In this document: positions 1-10,600 of the stretch, one piece after another
How the letters are laid out: each line of letters starts with the position of its first letter
Numbering within the stretch: the stretch's first letter is position 1
NCBI RefSeq assembly: GCF_003951285.1
Contig: NZ_RXFQ01000003.1
Location: 248,001 to 312,000, forward strand
Origin: Variovorax beijingensis
GTDB lineage: Bacteria > Pseudomonadota > Gammaproteobacteria > Burkholderiales > Burkholderiaceae_C
Reading direction: 5' to 3'
DNA length: 64,000 nt
Program-made: the position numbers and the translations under genes
Notes under the pieces: generated by a model
The model's input: the letters and a program-made list of their open reading frames with translations, nothing else
Databases searched by the model: none
Told to the model about the DNA's origin: nothing

Positions 1-40
1 AGTAAAAAAGTGTAGCAAGTTCGATGCCCATGGGAAAGGC

Positions 41-59
41 CGCGGCGAGAGAGGCCGCG
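41..59 (-). terminator. Hairpin downstream of trmB, weak terminator candidate
   Basis: A perfect 6-bp stem (CGCGGC / GCCGCG) with a 7-nt loop lies just after the trmB stop codon on the minus strand. It is followed by GCCTTTCCC rather than a clean U-run, so it is only a weak intrinsic terminator. Nothing else is recognised in positions 1-84. Confidence 0.3.
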
Positions 60-84
60 CCGCCGGCGTGCCGCAGGAGCGGCT

Positions 85-837
85 TCAGGCCCGCCGGAAC
101 ACCAGGTCCCAGACGCCGTGGCCCAGCTTGATGCCGCGGTTCTCGAACTTGGTGAGCGGCCGGTATTCCGGCTTGGGCGCGTAGCCTTCGGCCGTGTTGC
201 GCAGCAACGGTTCGGCGGACAGCACCTCGAGCATCTGCTCGGCGTAGGGCTGCCAGTCGGTGGCGCAATGGATGTAGCCGCCCGGCTGCAGGTGCTCGGC
301 GAGCTTTTTCACGAACTCGGGCTGGATCAGGCGGCGCTTGTTGTGGCGCTTCTTGTGCCAGGGGTCGGGAAAGAACACATGCACGCCCGCCAGCGAGCCG
401 GGCTGCAGCATGTGGTCGAGCACATCGACCGCATCGTGCGCGCAGATGCGGATGTTGGTGATCGACTGCTCGCCGATGCGCTTGAGCAGTGCGCCCACGC
501 CGGGCTCGTGCACTTCGCAGCACAGGAAGTTGGTCTCGGGCAGCACGGTGGCGATGTGCGCGGTGGCCTCGCCCATGCCAAAGCCGATCTCGAGCACGGT
601 CGGCGCGGCGCGGCCGCCGAAGGCCGCCACGAGGTCGAGCGGCTCGGGCTTGTAGGGGATGAGGAACAGCGGCCCCAGCTCGGCAAAGGCGCGCGCCTGG
701 CCGTCGGTGGTGCGGCCCGCGCGCTTCACGAAGCTCTTGAGGCGGCGGTGCAGCGGATGCGGCTTGTTGCTGTTGTCGTCGGCCGCGTCGTCGTTGCTGG
801 GCGGGGAATCGTGGGGCACGGTGTCGGGAAAGGTCAT
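85..837 (-). CDS. trmB: tRNA (guanine-N7-)-methyltransferase TrmB
   Basis: Makes m7G46 in the variable loop of tRNAs using S-adenosylmethionine, in the cytoplasm. The 250-residue protein shows the SAM-binding stretch [10 protein letters not shown] near residue 75 and the family signature [10 protein letters not shown] near residue 155, with the conserved ATDWQPYAE further on. The N-terminal 40 residues are hydrophilic (Asp/Asn/Ser-rich) and not part of the fold. The start at 837 was chosen because the sequence becomes TrmB-like only after it and because it overlaps the gluQ stop codon (TAA at 837-839) by one base, the usual sign of translational coupling. An upstream in-frame extension exists but is shadow sequence of gluQ. 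Confidence 0.93.
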   Translation of the reverse strand: MTFPDTVPHDSPPSNDDAADDNSNKPHPLHRRLKSFVKRAGRTTDGQARAFAELGPLFLIPYKPEPLDLVAAFGGRAAPTVLEIGFGMGEATAHIATVLPETNFLCCEVHEPGVGALLKRIGEQSITNIRICAHDAVDVLDHMLQPGSLAGVHVFFPDPWHKKRHNKRRLIQPEFVKKLAEHLQPGGYIHCATDWQPYAEQMLEVLSAEPLLRNTAEGYAPKPEYRPLTKFENRGIKLGHGVWDLVFRRA

Positions 838-1760
838 TACGGCCGCGAATTGTAGAGATCGCGCCATTCGGGCACCCAGCCGGCCAAGGCCGGCGCGCAG
901 GAAGCGGCCGCGCTGGCGCGCAGCCCGAGCACGCGCGCGGCCGCGTCGAGGGCCGCCAGGGCGGCCTCGGGCGTGGCGGTGTCGATGGCGGTGGCGCCGT
1001 TCTGCTTGGAGAGCTTGTCTCCGTCGGCGCCGCGCACCAGCGGCGTGTGCAGGTAGCTGGGCGTGGGCAGGCCGAGCGCGCGCTGCAGCAGGATCTGGCG
1101 CGCGGTGTTGTCGGCCAGGTCTTCGCCGCGCACGACGTCGGTCACGCCCTGTTCCGCGTCGTCGACCACCACCGCGAGCTGGTAGGCCCACGGGCCATCG
1201 GCGCGGCGCAGCACGAAGTCGCCGACCTCGCGGCCGACATCCTGGCATTGGCGGCCGAGGCGGCGGTCGGTCCAGCAGAGTTCGCCGGAGGCCAGTGCCG
1301 GCTGGGCGGATTCGAACTTCTCGGTGGCAAAGCGCCAGGCGCGTGCGGGCTTGCCGTGCAGCCCGCCCCGGCAGGTGCCGGGGTAGACCCGCTCGCCATG
1401 GCGCGTGTGCGGCCGGCCGAGCCGTGCGAGGGCCTCGTCGATGTCCTTGCGCGAGCAGCCGCAGGGGTAGGCAAGGCCGAGGGCCTGCAGCCTTGCCAGC
1501 GCGGCTTCATAGCGCGCGGTGCGCTGCGTCTGCCACACCGGTGCTTCGTCGGGCAGCAGGCCGCAGTCGGCCAGCTGCTGGAGGATGTGCTCGCCCATGC
1601 CGGGCAGGCAGCGTTCGGTGTCGGCGTCCTCGATGCGGACCAGCCAGCGCGCCTTGGGGCCGCGCGCGCGCACGTCGAGCCAGCTTGCGAGCGCAGCCAC
1701 CAGCGAGCCGGCATGCAGCGGGCCGGTGGGCGAGGGCGCGAAACGGCCGGTCTCCCGCAT
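837..1760 (-). CDS. gluQ: Glutamyl-Q tRNA(Asp) synthetase GluQ
   Basis: Truncated glutamyl-tRNA synthetase paralogue that activates glutamate and attaches it to queuosine at position 34 of tRNA(Asp). The 307-residue protein opens with [16 protein letters not shown], where HAGS is the HIGH-type ATP motif, and carries KLSKQNGA as the KMSKS equivalent. Cysteines in YPCGCSRKD and in the GTCRGG stretch fit the family zinc site. It lacks the anticodon-binding domain of true GltX, as expected. It overlaps trmB by one base, so the two tRNA-modification genes probably form one transcript. Confidence 0.93.
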   Translation of the reverse strand: MRETGRFAPSPTGPLHAGSLVAALASWLDVRARGPKARWLVRIEDADTERCLPGMGEHILQQLADCGLLPDEAPVWQTQRTARYEAALARLQALGLAYPCGCSRKDIDEALARLGRPHTRHGERVYPGTCRGGLHGKPARAWRFATEKFESAQPALASGELCWTDRRLGRQCQDVGREVGDFVLRRADGPWAYQLAVVVDDAEQGVTDVVRGEDLADNTARQILLQRALGLPTPSYLHTPLVRGADGDKLSKQNGATAIDTATPEAALAALDAAARVLGLRASAAASCAPALAGWVPEWRDLYNSRP

Positions 1761-1767
1761 CCGCGGA

Positions 1768-2850
1768 TCAGATCACTGCGAGCGCCAGCGAAAGGCCCGA
1801 GAGGAACGCGTCCTCGACCCGATGGCCGATGCACCAGTCGCCGGCCACGCCGATGCGTGCCTTGGCGTCCCACAGGTGGCTCTTGCCCACTGGAACCTGG
1901 GTCTGGGCTTCGGGCCAGCAGCGCGCCCGGGCGTGCGTGGGCGCGGCATGGATGCCGGTGATCTCGGCGAAGGCGCGCAGCAGCTTGGCCTCGACGCGCG
2001 CGGCGTCGTCGCGCAGGTGCTCCTGCGACCAGGCGGCGCTGGCCTGCAGCGTCCAGCGCTCGACGCGTTCGCGGCCGGGCTTGGACGACTCGCGCGCGAG
2101 CCATGCCACGCGGTGGTGGGTGCTGCGCGCCGCGTTCCATTGCGGGCCGAGGTGCGACATGTTGGCCTGGTTGGCCTGCGGGAAGGCGATCATCAGGGTC
2201 CAGCAGGGCGCGATGCGCACCGGCTCGATCTTCTGGCTGATGGCGGCCGAGAGCTTGCCGTCGCCCAGCAGCGCGCGCGTGCGCGAGGGCGGCACGGCCA
2301 GCAGCACGGCGTCGAAGCCCGAGTACACGTGCTGCGAATCGTCTTCACCGGCGGTGCGCAGCTGCCAGCGCTTGGCGTCGAGCGCATCGGGTTCGATCTG
2401 CGTGACCTGCGTGTCGGCCACGAGGCTGTCGCCCAGCGGCGCGGCCCAGTGGGCCACCAGGGCGTCCATGCCCGGCTGCGCCACCCAGTGCGATTCGCGC
2501 CCGGGCAATGCGGCCTCTGCCACGCGGCCGTGCGCATCGAGCACGCGCACGAGGTTGGCGCTCCAGGGGCGGCAGAGGCTGGGCGTGGCTTCCAGCGCCA
2601 GCGCAAAGCGCGGATCGCGCACGGTGAAGTACTGCGCGCCGCTGTCGAAGCGACCGAAGGCGGTGTCGACGCTCGCCATGCGCCCGCCGGGTGCGGCCTC
2701 GCGTTCGAACACCGTCACCTTGTGGCCGGCCTGCACCAGCGTCCGGGCGCAGGCCACGCCGGCAATGCCGGCGCCGACGACGGCGTAGTGGCGGGGAGCG
2801 GCGGGGGTTCGGTGGCGGTCGGCCGCCTTTGCAGTTGCGCGAGTGGTCAT
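1768..2850 (-). CDS. FAD-dependent amine-oxidase-like (renalase-type) oxidoreductase
   Basis: A 360-residue flavoprotein with an N-terminal dinucleotide-binding motif ([14 protein letters not shown], about residues 22-35), the [11 protein letters not shown] stretch typical of the amine oxidase / renalase-like superfamily, and a C-terminal VAGDWCIG...DAFLSG flavin-contact motif. The substrate cannot be told from sequence. The ATG at 2850 was chosen over an in-frame start 63 bp upstream because it is preceded by a purine-rich AAGAAAAGAG and because the family starts close to the FAD motif. It ends 7 bp before gluQ in the same direction and may be co-transcribed. Confidence 0.8.
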   Translation of the reverse strand: MTTRATAKAADRHRTPAAPRHYAVVGAGIAGVACARTLVQAGHKVTVFEREAAPGGRMASVDTAFGRFDSGAQYFTVRDPRFALALEATPSLCRPWSANLVRVLDAHGRVAEAALPGRESHWVAQPGMDALVAHWAAPLGDSLVADTQVTQIEPDALDAKRWQLRTAGEDDSQHVYSGFDAVLLAVPPSRTRALLGDGKLSAAISQKIEPVRIAPCWTLMIAFPQANQANMSHLGPQWNAARSTHHRVAWLARESSKPGRERVERWTLQASAAWSQEHLRDDAARVEAKLLRAFAEITGIHAAPTHARARCWPEAQTQVPVGKSHLWDAKARIGVAGDWCIGHRVEDAFLSGLSLALAVI

Positions 2851-2946
2851 GAGGGACTCTTTTCTTGTGTACGGAGACGGATGGATGTGTCCGGACTCTA
2901 CAACGGTCTGCAAAGGGGCCGCCGCGCGGTCGCAAGGCGATGGCTT

Positions 2947-3900
2947 TCAACGCCCCCGATGCCGCTCCAGCAGCGCCCGCCGCGTGGCCTCGTGCTCGAA
3001 CTGCGCGAGCCACCATTCGAGCGCGCGGCCCGGTCCGCCCGCGCTGCGCACGCGCCAGGCGCAGTGCATGGTGGCCAGCGGCGGCTGGCGTTCGGTCTTG
3101 CGCTCGACCAGGTGGCCGGCCTCGATGTAGGGCCGCGCCATCGGCTCGGGCAGGAAGCCGCCGCCCAGTCCGTGCAGCTGCGCGTTCAGCTTGGCCTGCA
3201 TGCTCGGCACCGTGAGCACGTCCTGTCCGCCGACCAGGTTGACCGTCATGCTCGGCCCGCTGCGCACCGAGTCGGCCGCTGCCACCGCGCGATGCTGGCG
3301 CAGCACCGCATCGGTCAATGGCTCGGGCAGGCGCGCGAGCGGATGGTGCGGCGCCACCGCATAGACAAAACACAGCTCGCCGATCGGCCGGCTGCGGATG
3401 CCGGTGGCGGTGAAGGCCAGGCTCGCCGCGTCGAGCACCGCGCCGATGGCCAGGTCGGCCTCGCCGCTGGTCAGCGCCTCGATGGTGCCGAGCAGGGTCT
3501 CGTCGCGCAGCTTGAGCCGCGTGGGCGGATCGAGCGCGAAGAAGGCGGTGGCCAGGTCGAGCAGCGGGTCGCGCGCGATCACGCTGTCGACCGCGATGGT
3601 GAGCATCGGCTCCCAGCCGGTGGCCACGCGCTTGACGCGGTTGGCCACCGCGTCGATCTCGCCCAGCAGCCGCGCCGCCTCGCGCAGCAGTTCGGCGCCG
3701 GCCTCGGTGATGCGGGCCTGGCGTGCACTGCGGTCGAACAGCAGCACGTCGAGCGCGTCCTCGATCTGGCGCACGCGGTAGCTGAGCGCGCTGGGCACGA
3801 GGTTGAGCGCGCGCGCCGCGCCGGCAAAGCTGCCGGTGGCGGCCACGGTCTGCAGCATGGCGAGCGCGTCGGGGGTCAGTACGTCTCTGGCGCTGGGCAT
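2947..3900 (-). CDS. LysR-family transcriptional regulator
   Basis: A 317-residue LysR-type regulator. An N-terminal winged helix-turn-helix (ATGSFAGAARALNLVPSALSYRV, broken here as ATGSFAGAARALN then LVPSALSYRV) spans about residues 20-50, followed by a linker helix and a periplasmic-binding-protein-like effector domain. It is divergent from the pirin/DoxX/flavodoxin-like group starting at 4077, the usual arrangement for a LysR protein and its target operon, so regulation of that operon is the simplest inference. The effector is unknown. No ribosome-binding site is striking; the ATG at 3900 gives the usual family N-terminus. Confidence 0.88.
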   Translation of the reverse strand: MPSARDVLTPDALAMLQTVAATGSFAGAARALNLVPSALSYRVRQIEDALDVLLFDRSARQARITEAGAELLREAARLLGEIDAVANRVKRVATGWEPMLTIAVDSVIARDPLLDLATAFFALDPPTRLKLRDETLLGTIEALTSGEADLAIGAVLDAASLAFTATGIRSRPIGELCFVYAVAPHHPLARLPEPLTDAVLRQHRAVAAADSVRSGPSMTVNLVGGQDVLTVPSMQAKLNAQLHGLGGGFLPEPMARPYIEAGHLVERKTERQPPLATMHCAWRVRSAGGPGRALEWWLAQFEHEATRRALLERHRGR

Positions 3901-4076
3901 GGCGGTTCCTTCGATCGAGTGATCGATTGATCAAAAAATTTGAATGATGCCATCAAAATCAGGCGCTTTTATCGATGGGGTGCGGACCTAAAGTTCTTCA
4001 CATCCGCTGCGCATCCGGCGCGGCATACGAAGAAGGCCCGAGCATCCCCACGGGACAGGGCCGAAGGAGTTTGACG
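3901..4076. promoter_or_regulatory. Divergent promoter/operator region between lysR-type gene and pirin operon
   Basis: This 176-bp divergent spacer is AT-rich at 3915-3975, unlike the surrounding DNA. It contains repeated ATCGAT/TGATC words (3914-3932 and 3972-3976) and an AAAAAATTTGAA tract, suitable for LysR binding and overlapping promoters. Individual -35/-10 boxes could not be fixed with confidence. The downstream pirin gene has a strong GAAGGAGT ribosome site at about 4062-4069. Confidence 0.45.
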
Positions 4077-4778
4077 ATGTTGCAAGTCCGTAAATCACAG
4101 GAACGCGGTTATGCCGACCATGGCTGGCTGCGCTCGTTCCACAGCTTTTCCTTTGCTGGCTACTACGACCCGGCCCACATGGGTTTCGGCAACCTGCGGG
4201 TGATCAACGAAGACCGCGTGGCCGCGGGCGCCGGCTTCGGCACTCATGGCCACAAGGACATGGAGATCATCAGCTACGTGCTCTCGGGCGAACTGGCGCA
4301 CAAGGACAGCATGGGCAACGTGGAATCCATTCCGCCGGGCGACGTGCAGCGCATGAGCGCGGGCCGCGGCGTGATGCACAGCGAGTTCAACCACAAGGCC
4401 GACGAGACCACGCATTTCCTGCAGATCTGGATCGAGCCGAACGTGCGCGGCATTGCGCCGGGCTACGAGCAGAAGAAGTTCAGCGACGCCGAAAAGCGCG
4501 GCAAGCTGCGCCTGGTGGCCTCGCCCGACGGTAGCGACGGCTCGGTGACGGTGCATGCCGATGCGCGCCTGTTCGCAGGCCTGCTCGACGGCGACGAGAA
4601 GGCCAGCCTGGCGCTGGACCCCCAGCGCAAGAGCTACGTGCACCTGGTGCGCGGCGAGCTCGAGGTCAATGGCCAGAAGCTCGCGGGCGGCGACGCCGCG
4701 ATGCTCGAAGGCGAATCGCAGCTCACGCTCGGCGCCGGCAAGGATGCCGAAGTGCTGGTGTTCGACCTGGCGGCATGA
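4077..4778 (+). CDS. Pirin family protein (YhaK-like bicupin)
   Basis: A 233-residue bicupin of the pirin / quercetin 2,3-dioxygenase-like family. The N-terminal cupin holds the metal-binding pattern FGTHGHKDMEII, with the later GVMHSEFNH supplying the remaining ligands. The start at 4077 was chosen because GAAGGAGT lies 8 bases upstream; a longer in-frame version has no ribosome site. It is the first gene of a four-gene unit with DoxX, a flavodoxin-like protein and a second pirin. Members of this family respond to or act on quinones, flavonoids or electrophiles; the substrate here is unknown. Confidence 0.85.
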   Translation: MLQVRKSQERGYADHGWLRSFHSFSFAGYYDPAHMGFGNLRVINEDRVAAGAGFGTHGHKDMEIISYVLSGELAHKDSMGNVESIPPGDVQRMSAGRGVMHSEFNHKADETTHFLQIWIEPNVRGIAPGYEQKKFSDAEKRGKLRLVASPDGSDGSVTVHADARLFAGLLDGDEKASLALDPQRKSYVHLVRGELEVNGQKLAGGDAAMLEGESQLTLGAGKDAEVLVFDLAA

Positions 4779-4784
4779 TCCCTG

Positions 4785-4812
4785 GCCGGGCGCATGCCGC
4801 CCGGCTTTTTTT
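4785..4812 (+). terminator. Rho-independent terminator after the first pirin gene
   Basis: A stem GCCGGGC / GCCCGGC (4785-4791 with 4799-4805) is followed directly by seven T residues. It lies 7 bp after the pirin stop codon and before the DoxX ribosome-binding site, so it may cause partial termination within the gene group. Confidence 0.75.
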
Positions 4813-4846
4813 ACTTGAATTTCAACAACCCGAGGAGTTTTCAACC

Positions 4847-5269
4847 ATGGCAACCACAACCACCACCACCCCCAATGCAGCCCAGGACACGCTGGCGCTG
4901 GTCGGCCGCATCCTGATCGCGTACCTGTTCATCCCGGCCGGCATCGGCAAGCTCATGGGCTTTGCGGGCACCGTGGGCTACATCAACTCGGTGGGCCTGC
5001 CGCTGCCGGAAGTGGGCGCCGCGATCGCCATCCTGGTCGAACTCGTCCTCGGCATCGCGCTGCTGGTGGGCTTCAAGACCCGCTGGACCGCCATTGCGAT
5101 GGCGATCTTCACCGTGGCCGCCGCGCTGTTCTTCCACAAGTACTGGGCCGTGCCCGATGCGATGAAGATGATGCAGCAGATCAACTTCAACAAGAACATC
5201 GCGATCGCCGGCGGCCTGCTCGCCTTCGCCGCCTTCGGCCCCGGCCGCTTCAGCATCGACAAGCGCTGA
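4847..5269 (+). CDS. DoxX family membrane protein
   Basis: A 140-residue membrane protein with four predicted hydrophobic helices (about residues 15-35, 50-70, 75-95 and 115-135) and the DoxX-family opening LVGRILIAYLFIPAGIGKL. The N-terminus has a run of threonines before the first helix. The ATG at 4847 follows a clear GAGGAG at 4832-4837. DoxX-type proteins are inner-membrane, quinone-linked or thiol-stress proteins; the exact role is not known. It sits between a pirin gene and a flavodoxin-like oxidoreductase. Confidence 0.85.
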   Translation: MATTTTTTPNAAQDTLALVGRILIAYLFIPAGIGKLMGFAGTVGYINSVGLPLPEVGAAIAILVELVLGIALLVGFKTRWTAIAMAIFTVAAALFFHKYWAVPDAMKMMQQINFNKNIAIAGGLLAFAAFGPGRFSIDKR

Positions 5270-5300
5270 TTCCATAACCCGAACAAAGGAGTTCCTGAGC

Positions 5301-5852
5301 ATGGCAAACATCGTCGTCGTCTTCCATTCCGGCTACGGCCACACCCAGCGCGTGGCGCAAGCCGTGGCCGATGGCGCGGACGCGCAGCTGCTCGCCATCG
5401 ATGCCGATGGCAACCTGCCCGAAGGCGGCTGGGAGACGCTGGCCGCGGCCGACGCGATCATCTTCGGCTCGCCGACCTACATGGGCGGCGTGAGCTGGCA
5501 GTTCAAGAAATTCGCCGATGCCTCGTCCAAGGTCTGGTTCACGCAAGGCTGGAAGGACAAGCTCTTCGCGGGCTTCACCAACAGCGCCACCATGAACGGC
5601 GACAAGGTCGCGACCATCGCCTACCTGTGGACGCTTGCGATGCAGCACAGCGGCCTCTGGGTCAGCATGGGCATCCTGCCGACCAACAACAAGGCGGCCA
5701 CGCGCGATTCGATGAACTACGTGGGCGGCTACGGCGGCCTGCTGACGCAGTCGCCTTCGGATGCGAGCCCGGCCGAGATGTTCAAGGGCGACTTCGACAC
5801 TGCAAGGGCATTCGGCGAGCGTATTGCCGCAGTGGCAAGATCACGCGGATAA
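5301..5852 (+). CDS. Flavodoxin/WrbA-like NAD(P)H:quinone oxidoreductase family protein
   Basis: A 183-residue flavodoxin-fold protein. FHSGYGHTQRVAQAVADG at the N-terminus is the FMN phosphate loop, and FGSPTYMGGVSWQFKKF contributes the second flavin loop. It is slightly shorter than WrbA (about 200 residues) and is best called a flavodoxin-family NAD(P)H-dependent reductase, probably of quinones. The ATG follows AAGGAGTT at 5286-5293. It lies downstream of doxX by 31 bp in the same direction, so a shared transcript is likely. Confidence 0.83.
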   Translation: MANIVVVFHSGYGHTQRVAQAVADGADAQLLAIDADGNLPEGGWETLAAADAIIFGSPTYMGGVSWQFKKFADASSKVWFTQGWKDKLFAGFTNSATMNGDKVATIAYLWTLAMQHSGLWVSMGILPTNNKAATRDSMNYVGGYGGLLTQSPSDASPAEMFKGDFDTARAFGERIAAVARSRG

Positions 5853-5875
5853 ACCCAGCCACCAAGGAGCCCCCG

Positions 5876-6799
5876 ATGACCGATACCGCCGCACAGACCC
5901 AATTGCTTCAACCACACGACAAGGACCTGGGCGGCGGCTTCAAGGTGCGGCGCCTGCTGCCCGCGGCGCAGCGCCGCTCGGTGGGCCCGTTCGTGTTCTT
6001 CGACCACTTCGGCCCGGCCACCGAGCAGCCCGGCACCCAGCACGATGTGCGGCCGCATCCGCACATCGGCCTGTCCACGGTCACCTATCTTTTCGAGGGC
6101 GCGATGATGCATCGCGACAGCTTGGGCAGCGTGCAGGAGATCCTGCCCGGCGCCATCAACTGGATGACCGCGGGGCGCGGCATCGTGCACTCCGAGCGCA
6201 AGCCCGAACGACTCAAGGCCGACACCTACGTGAACCACGGGCTGCAGCTCTGGGCTGCCTTGCCGCAGGCGCATGAAGAAACCGAGCCGAGCTTCGAGCA
6301 CACGCCGGCCAGTGCGATTCCCGAAGTGGTGGAGCAGGGCGTGGCGGTGCGCGTGCTGGTGGGCGAGGCCTTCGGCCAGCGCTCGCCAGTCAAGGCACTG
6401 TCGCAGACGATCTACCTCGACATCGCATTGCCAGCGGGCGGCCGCTTCGAGCTGCCCGCGCTGGCACCCGAACTGGCGGTCTATGCCGTCGATGCCGATG
6501 CGAGCGTCAATGGCGAATCGATCCCCGCGCACACGATGGCGGTTCTGCCCGACGGCCAGGGCGCGGTGCTGGCTTGCGACACCGCCGCGCGCCTGATGGT
6601 GATCGGCGGCGAGCCGCTCGACGGCCCGCGCTACATCACCTGGAATTTCGTCTCGAGCCGGCGCGAACGGATCCTCGAAGCGGGCTCCGACTGGGCTGCG
6701 CAGCGCATGGGGCATGTGCCCGGCGAGACCGAATTCATTCCGCTGCCCGGCAAGCCCTTTGGTGTGCGTGAGCCCGACGTGGGCACGACGCCGGTCTGA
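5876..6799 (+). CDS. Pirin family protein (second copy, C-terminal pirin domain)
   Basis: A 307-residue pirin with both cupin halves. RPHPHIGLSTVTYLFEGAMMHRDSLG carries the metal-binding histidines (split here: RPHPHIGLST then VTYLFEGAMMHRDS), followed by MTAGRGIVHSER. It is longer than the first pirin at 4077 and clearly not a recent duplicate. The start was chosen at 5876 because AAGGAG lies at 5863-5868; longer in-frame sequence upstream overlaps the previous gene and is not pirin-like. It closes the four-gene redox-stress group. Confidence 0.85.
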   Translation: MTDTAAQTQLLQPHDKDLGGGFKVRRLLPAAQRRSVGPFVFFDHFGPATEQPGTQHDVRPHPHIGLSTVTYLFEGAMMHRDSLGSVQEILPGAINWMTAGRGIVHSERKPERLKADTYVNHGLQLWAALPQAHEETEPSFEHTPASAIPEVVEQGVAVRVLVGEAFGQRSPVKALSQTIYLDIALPAGGRFELPALAPELAVYAVDADASVNGESIPAHTMAVLPDGQGAVLACDTAARLMVIGGEPLDGPRYITWNFVSSRRERILEAGSDWAAQRMGHVPGETEFIPLPGKPFGVREPDVGTTPV

Positions 6800-6830
6800 C
6801 TCCCAGAGCGCGTGGCCGGCAACCCGCCGG

Positions 6831-7622
6831 CTATTTCTTCAGGCCGCTACTCAGGTCGATGTCTTCCGACGCACGCGCGCTGGCATCGGCCGCACGCGCG
6901 CTCAGGTCGGGCGCCAGCGCGCGCCGGCCGTCGAACACGAAGCAGTCGCCGTGGTAGTGCGCGCCGCCGACCTCTTCGAAATATTTCAGGATGCCGCCTT
7001 CGAGCTGCAGCACGTTCTCGATGCCTTCTTCGCGCATCAGGATCGCGGCCTTCTCGCAGCGGATGCCGCCGGTGCAGAAGCTCACCACCGTCTTGCCCGC
7101 GAAATCGGCGCGGTGCGCCTTGAGCGCGGGCGGGAATTCGGTGAACTTGGTGATGCGCCAGTCGATTGCGCCGTCGAAGCTGCCTTCGTCGACCTCGAAG
7201 TCGTTGCGCGTGTCGAGCAGCGCGATTTCCCGGCCTCCGTCGTCGTGGCCCTGGTCGAGCCAGCGCTTGAGCGTGGGCGCGTCCACGCCCGGCGCACGGC
7301 CTGCTGCCGGCTGGATGGCCGGGTGGTCCATGCGGATGATCTCGCGCTTGAGCTTCACCAGCATGCGGCGGAAGGGCTGCGCGGCCGACCAGCTTTCCTT
7401 GGTTTCGAGGTCGGCGAAGCGCGCATCGGCGCGCAGGCTGGCAACGAAGCTGCGCACGGCATCGGGCAGCCCCGCCAGGAACAGGTTGATGCCTTCCGGC
7501 GCCAGCAGGATGGTGCCCATGAGGCCCAGGGCCTGGGCGCGCTCGCGCAGGTCTTCGCGCAGCACGGGGCTGTCGTCGATGGCCACGAACTTGTAGGCCG
7601 CAATATTCAAAATCTCTTGCAC
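6831..7622 (-). CDS. trhO: tRNA uridine(34) hydroxylase TrhO / rhodanese-domain protein
   Basis: A 263-residue member of the YceA/TrhO family, which hydroxylates U34 of tRNAs (prephenate-independent 5-hydroxyuridine). The N-terminal acylphosphatase-like domain contains LLAPEGIN, and the rhodanese domain carries the loop [10 protein letters not shown] with the catalytic cysteine near residue 180. The GTG at 7622 (protein beginning [13 protein letters not shown]) was preferred to an in-frame GTG at 7652 because family proteins begin close to this point; neither has a clear ribosome site. It is divergent from dnaE. Confidence 0.85.
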   Translation of the reverse strand: MQEILNIAAYKFVAIDDSPVLREDLRERAQALGLMGTILLAPEGINLFLAGLPDAVRSFVASLRADARFADLETKESWSAAQPFRRMLVKLKREIIRMDHPAIQPAAGRAPGVDAPTLKRWLDQGHDDGGREIALLDTRNDFEVDEGSFDGAIDWRITKFTEFPPALKAHRADFAGKTVVSFCTGGIRCEKAAILMREEGIENVLQLEGGILKYFEEVGGAHYHGDCFVFDGRRALAPDLSARAADASARASEDIDLSSGLKK

Positions 7623-7683
7623 GGGCCGAGATTGTAGGGATTGCCAACCCACATCGTGGAGTGCCGGTTTCTACAATGGGCGG

Positions 7684-10600
7684 ATGTTTGTTCACCTGCG
7701 CCTGCACACCGAGTTTTCCGTCGTCGACGGCACCAACCGCATCGACGAAGTCGTCAAGGCCGCCGCTGCCGACAAGCAGCCCGCGCTGGCCATCACCGAC
7801 CTGAACAACCTGTTCGGGGCGGTCAAGTTCTACAAGCAGGGGCGAGGCAAGGGCGTCAAGCCGGTCATCGGTGCCGAAATCTTCATCGAAGGCCTGGGCA
7901 AGGAGCCCGGCGTGCTCACCCGCATCGTGCTGCTGGTGCAGAACATGGAGGGCTACCTCCACCTGTCCGAGCTGCTGGCGCGCGCCTGGACGCAGAACGT
8001 GGGCCGTGGCCAGTCGCAGGCGGCCTGCAAGCTCGAATGGCTCCAGGAACTGCAGGGCGGGCTGATCGCGCTGTCGGGCGCGCAGGCCGGCCCGCTGGGC
8101 GCGCCGCTGCTGCAGGGGCAGGAAGAGCGCGCCGCCGAGCTGGCGCTGCAGCTGGCGGGCATGTTCCCGCATCGCTTCTACATCGAGCTGCAGCGTGCGG
8201 GCCGCCCTGACGATGAGCCGCACGTGATTGCCGCCGTGAAGCTCGCGGCCCGGCTGCGCCTGCCGGTGGTCGCGACGCACCCGGTGCAGTTTGCCGAGCG
8301 ACAGGACTACGAGGCGCACGAGGCGCGCGTCTGCATCTCGGAAGGCGAAATCCTGGGCAACCCGCGCCGCGTGCGCAAGTTCACCGAAGAGCAGTACTTC
8401 AAGTCGAGCGCCGAAATGCAGGCGCTCTTTGCCGACGTGCCGAGCGCGCTGGCCAACACAGTCGAGATCGCCAAGCGCTGCAACCTGACGCTGGTGCTCG
8501 GCAAGCCGCAGCTGCCCGACTTTCCGACGCCCTTCATCGGCGAAGGCGTGCGCATGCCGATCGACGAGTTCTTCCGCCAGGAGTCCTTTGTGGGCCTGGA
8601 AGAACGCCTGGCGCACCTCTACCCCGATCCGGCCCGGCGCGATGCCGAGAGGCCGCGCTATGTGGAGCGCCTCGAGTTCGAGATCAACACGATCCTGAAC
8701 ATGGGCTTCCCCGGCTACTTCCTGATCGTGGGCGACTTCATCAAGTGGGCCAAGAACAATGGCTGCCCGGTGGGCCCGGGCCGGGGCTCGGGCGCGGGCT
8801 CGCTGGTTGCCTACGCGCTGAAGATCACCGACCTCGATCCGCTCGAATACAAGCTGCTGTTCGAACGCTTCCTGAACCCTGAGCGCGTCTCGATGCCCGA
8901 CTTCGACATCGACTTCTGCCAGGGCAACCGCGACCGCGTGATCGACTATGTGAAGGACAAGTACGGCCGCGATGCCGTGAGCCAGATCGCCACCTTCGGA
9001 ACGATGGCCGCGCGCGCCGCCATCCGCGACGTGGGGCGCGTGCTCGACATGAGCTACATGTTCTGCGATGGCATCAGCAAGCTCATTCCCAACAAGCCGG
9101 GCCAGCCCGTCACCATTCAATATCCGCCGGACCCCAAGGTGGAAGGCGACAAGAACAACTACGCCATCGAGATGGAGCCGCAGCTCGCGGCGCGCATCGA
9201 GAAGGAAGAAGAAGTGCGCATGCTGGTCGAGCTCGCGCAGAAGCTCGAGGGCATGACGCGCAACATCGGCATGCACGCGGGCGGCGTGCTGATCGCGCCC
9301 GGCAAGCTCACCGACTTCTGCCCGCTCTACCAGCAGCCCGGCAGCGACTCGGCCGTGAGCCAGTACGACAAGGACGACGTGGAGGCCATCGGCCTCGTGA
9401 AGTTCGACTTCCTGGGCCTGGCCACGCTCACCATTCTTGAGATCGCGAAAGAATTCATCGTCAAGCGCCACAAGGGCCAGGAGAACTTCGCGTACGAGAA
9501 CATCAGGCTCGACGACCGCGAGACCTACAAGCTGTTCTCCGAGGGCAAGACGGAGGCGGTGTTCCAGTTTGAAAGCCGCGGCATGCAGGGCATGCTGAAG
9601 GATGCGCGGCCGACGCGGCTGGAGGACCTGATCGCGCTCAACGCGCTGTACCGTCCGGGCCCGATGGACCTGATCCCGAGCTTCGTGGCGCGCAAGCACG
9701 GCCGCGAAGAGGTGGAGTACCCGCACCCGGCCGTGGCCGAGATGCTCTCCGAGACCTACGGGATCATGGTCTACCAGGAGCAGGTGATGCAGACCGCGCA
9801 GATCCTGGGCGGCTACTCGCTCGGCGGCGCCGACCTGCTGCGCCGCGCCATGGGCAAGAAAAAGCTCGAGGAGATGGCCGAGCACCGCGAGAAATTCCGC
9901 GCGGGCGCGCTCAAGACGCACGGCATTCCCCAGGACAAGGCCGACGAGATCTTCGACCTGATGGAGAAGTTCGCGGGCTACGGCTTCAACAAGTCGCACG
10001 CCGCCGCGTACTCGCTGCTGGCGTACCACACGGGCTGGCTCAAGGTCCACTACACGGCCGAATTCTTCTGCGCCAACATGACCGTGGAAATGGACGACAC
10101 CGACAAGCTCAAGGTGCTGTTCGAAGACGCGCAGAAGAATTTCGGCATCACCTTCGAGCCGCCGGACGTGAACCGCGGCAACTACCGCTTCGAGCCTGTC
10201 ACCGACAAGGTGATTCGCTATGGCCTGGGTGCCGTCAAGGGCACCGGCCAGCTCGCGGTCGAGGCCGTGGTGCGCGCACGGGAAGAGGGCGGTCCGTTCA
10301 AGAGCCTGTTCGATTTCTGCGTGCGCATCGACCGCCAGCGCATCAACAAGCGCACGGTCGAAGCGCTCATCAAGGCCGGTGCCTTCGACGCGATCCAGCA
10401 GAACCGCGCCTCGCTCATCGCCTCGGTCGACCGCGCCTTCGAGTTCGCGGCCGCCACCGAGGCCAATGCGGCGCAGGTCGACATCTTCGGCGACAGCGAG
10501 CACGGCTCGGCGACGCAGGAGCCCGAGCTGGTGGACGCCACGCCCTGGGGCGTGAAGGAGCGGCTCACCTTCGAGAAGACGGCCGTCGGCTTCTATCTTT

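Noticed and set aside
7671..7683. TACAAT as the -10 element of dnaE
   Set aside because: It sits 7 bp before the ATG, so transcription would begin at or inside the start codon, and no -35 box lies at the right distance.
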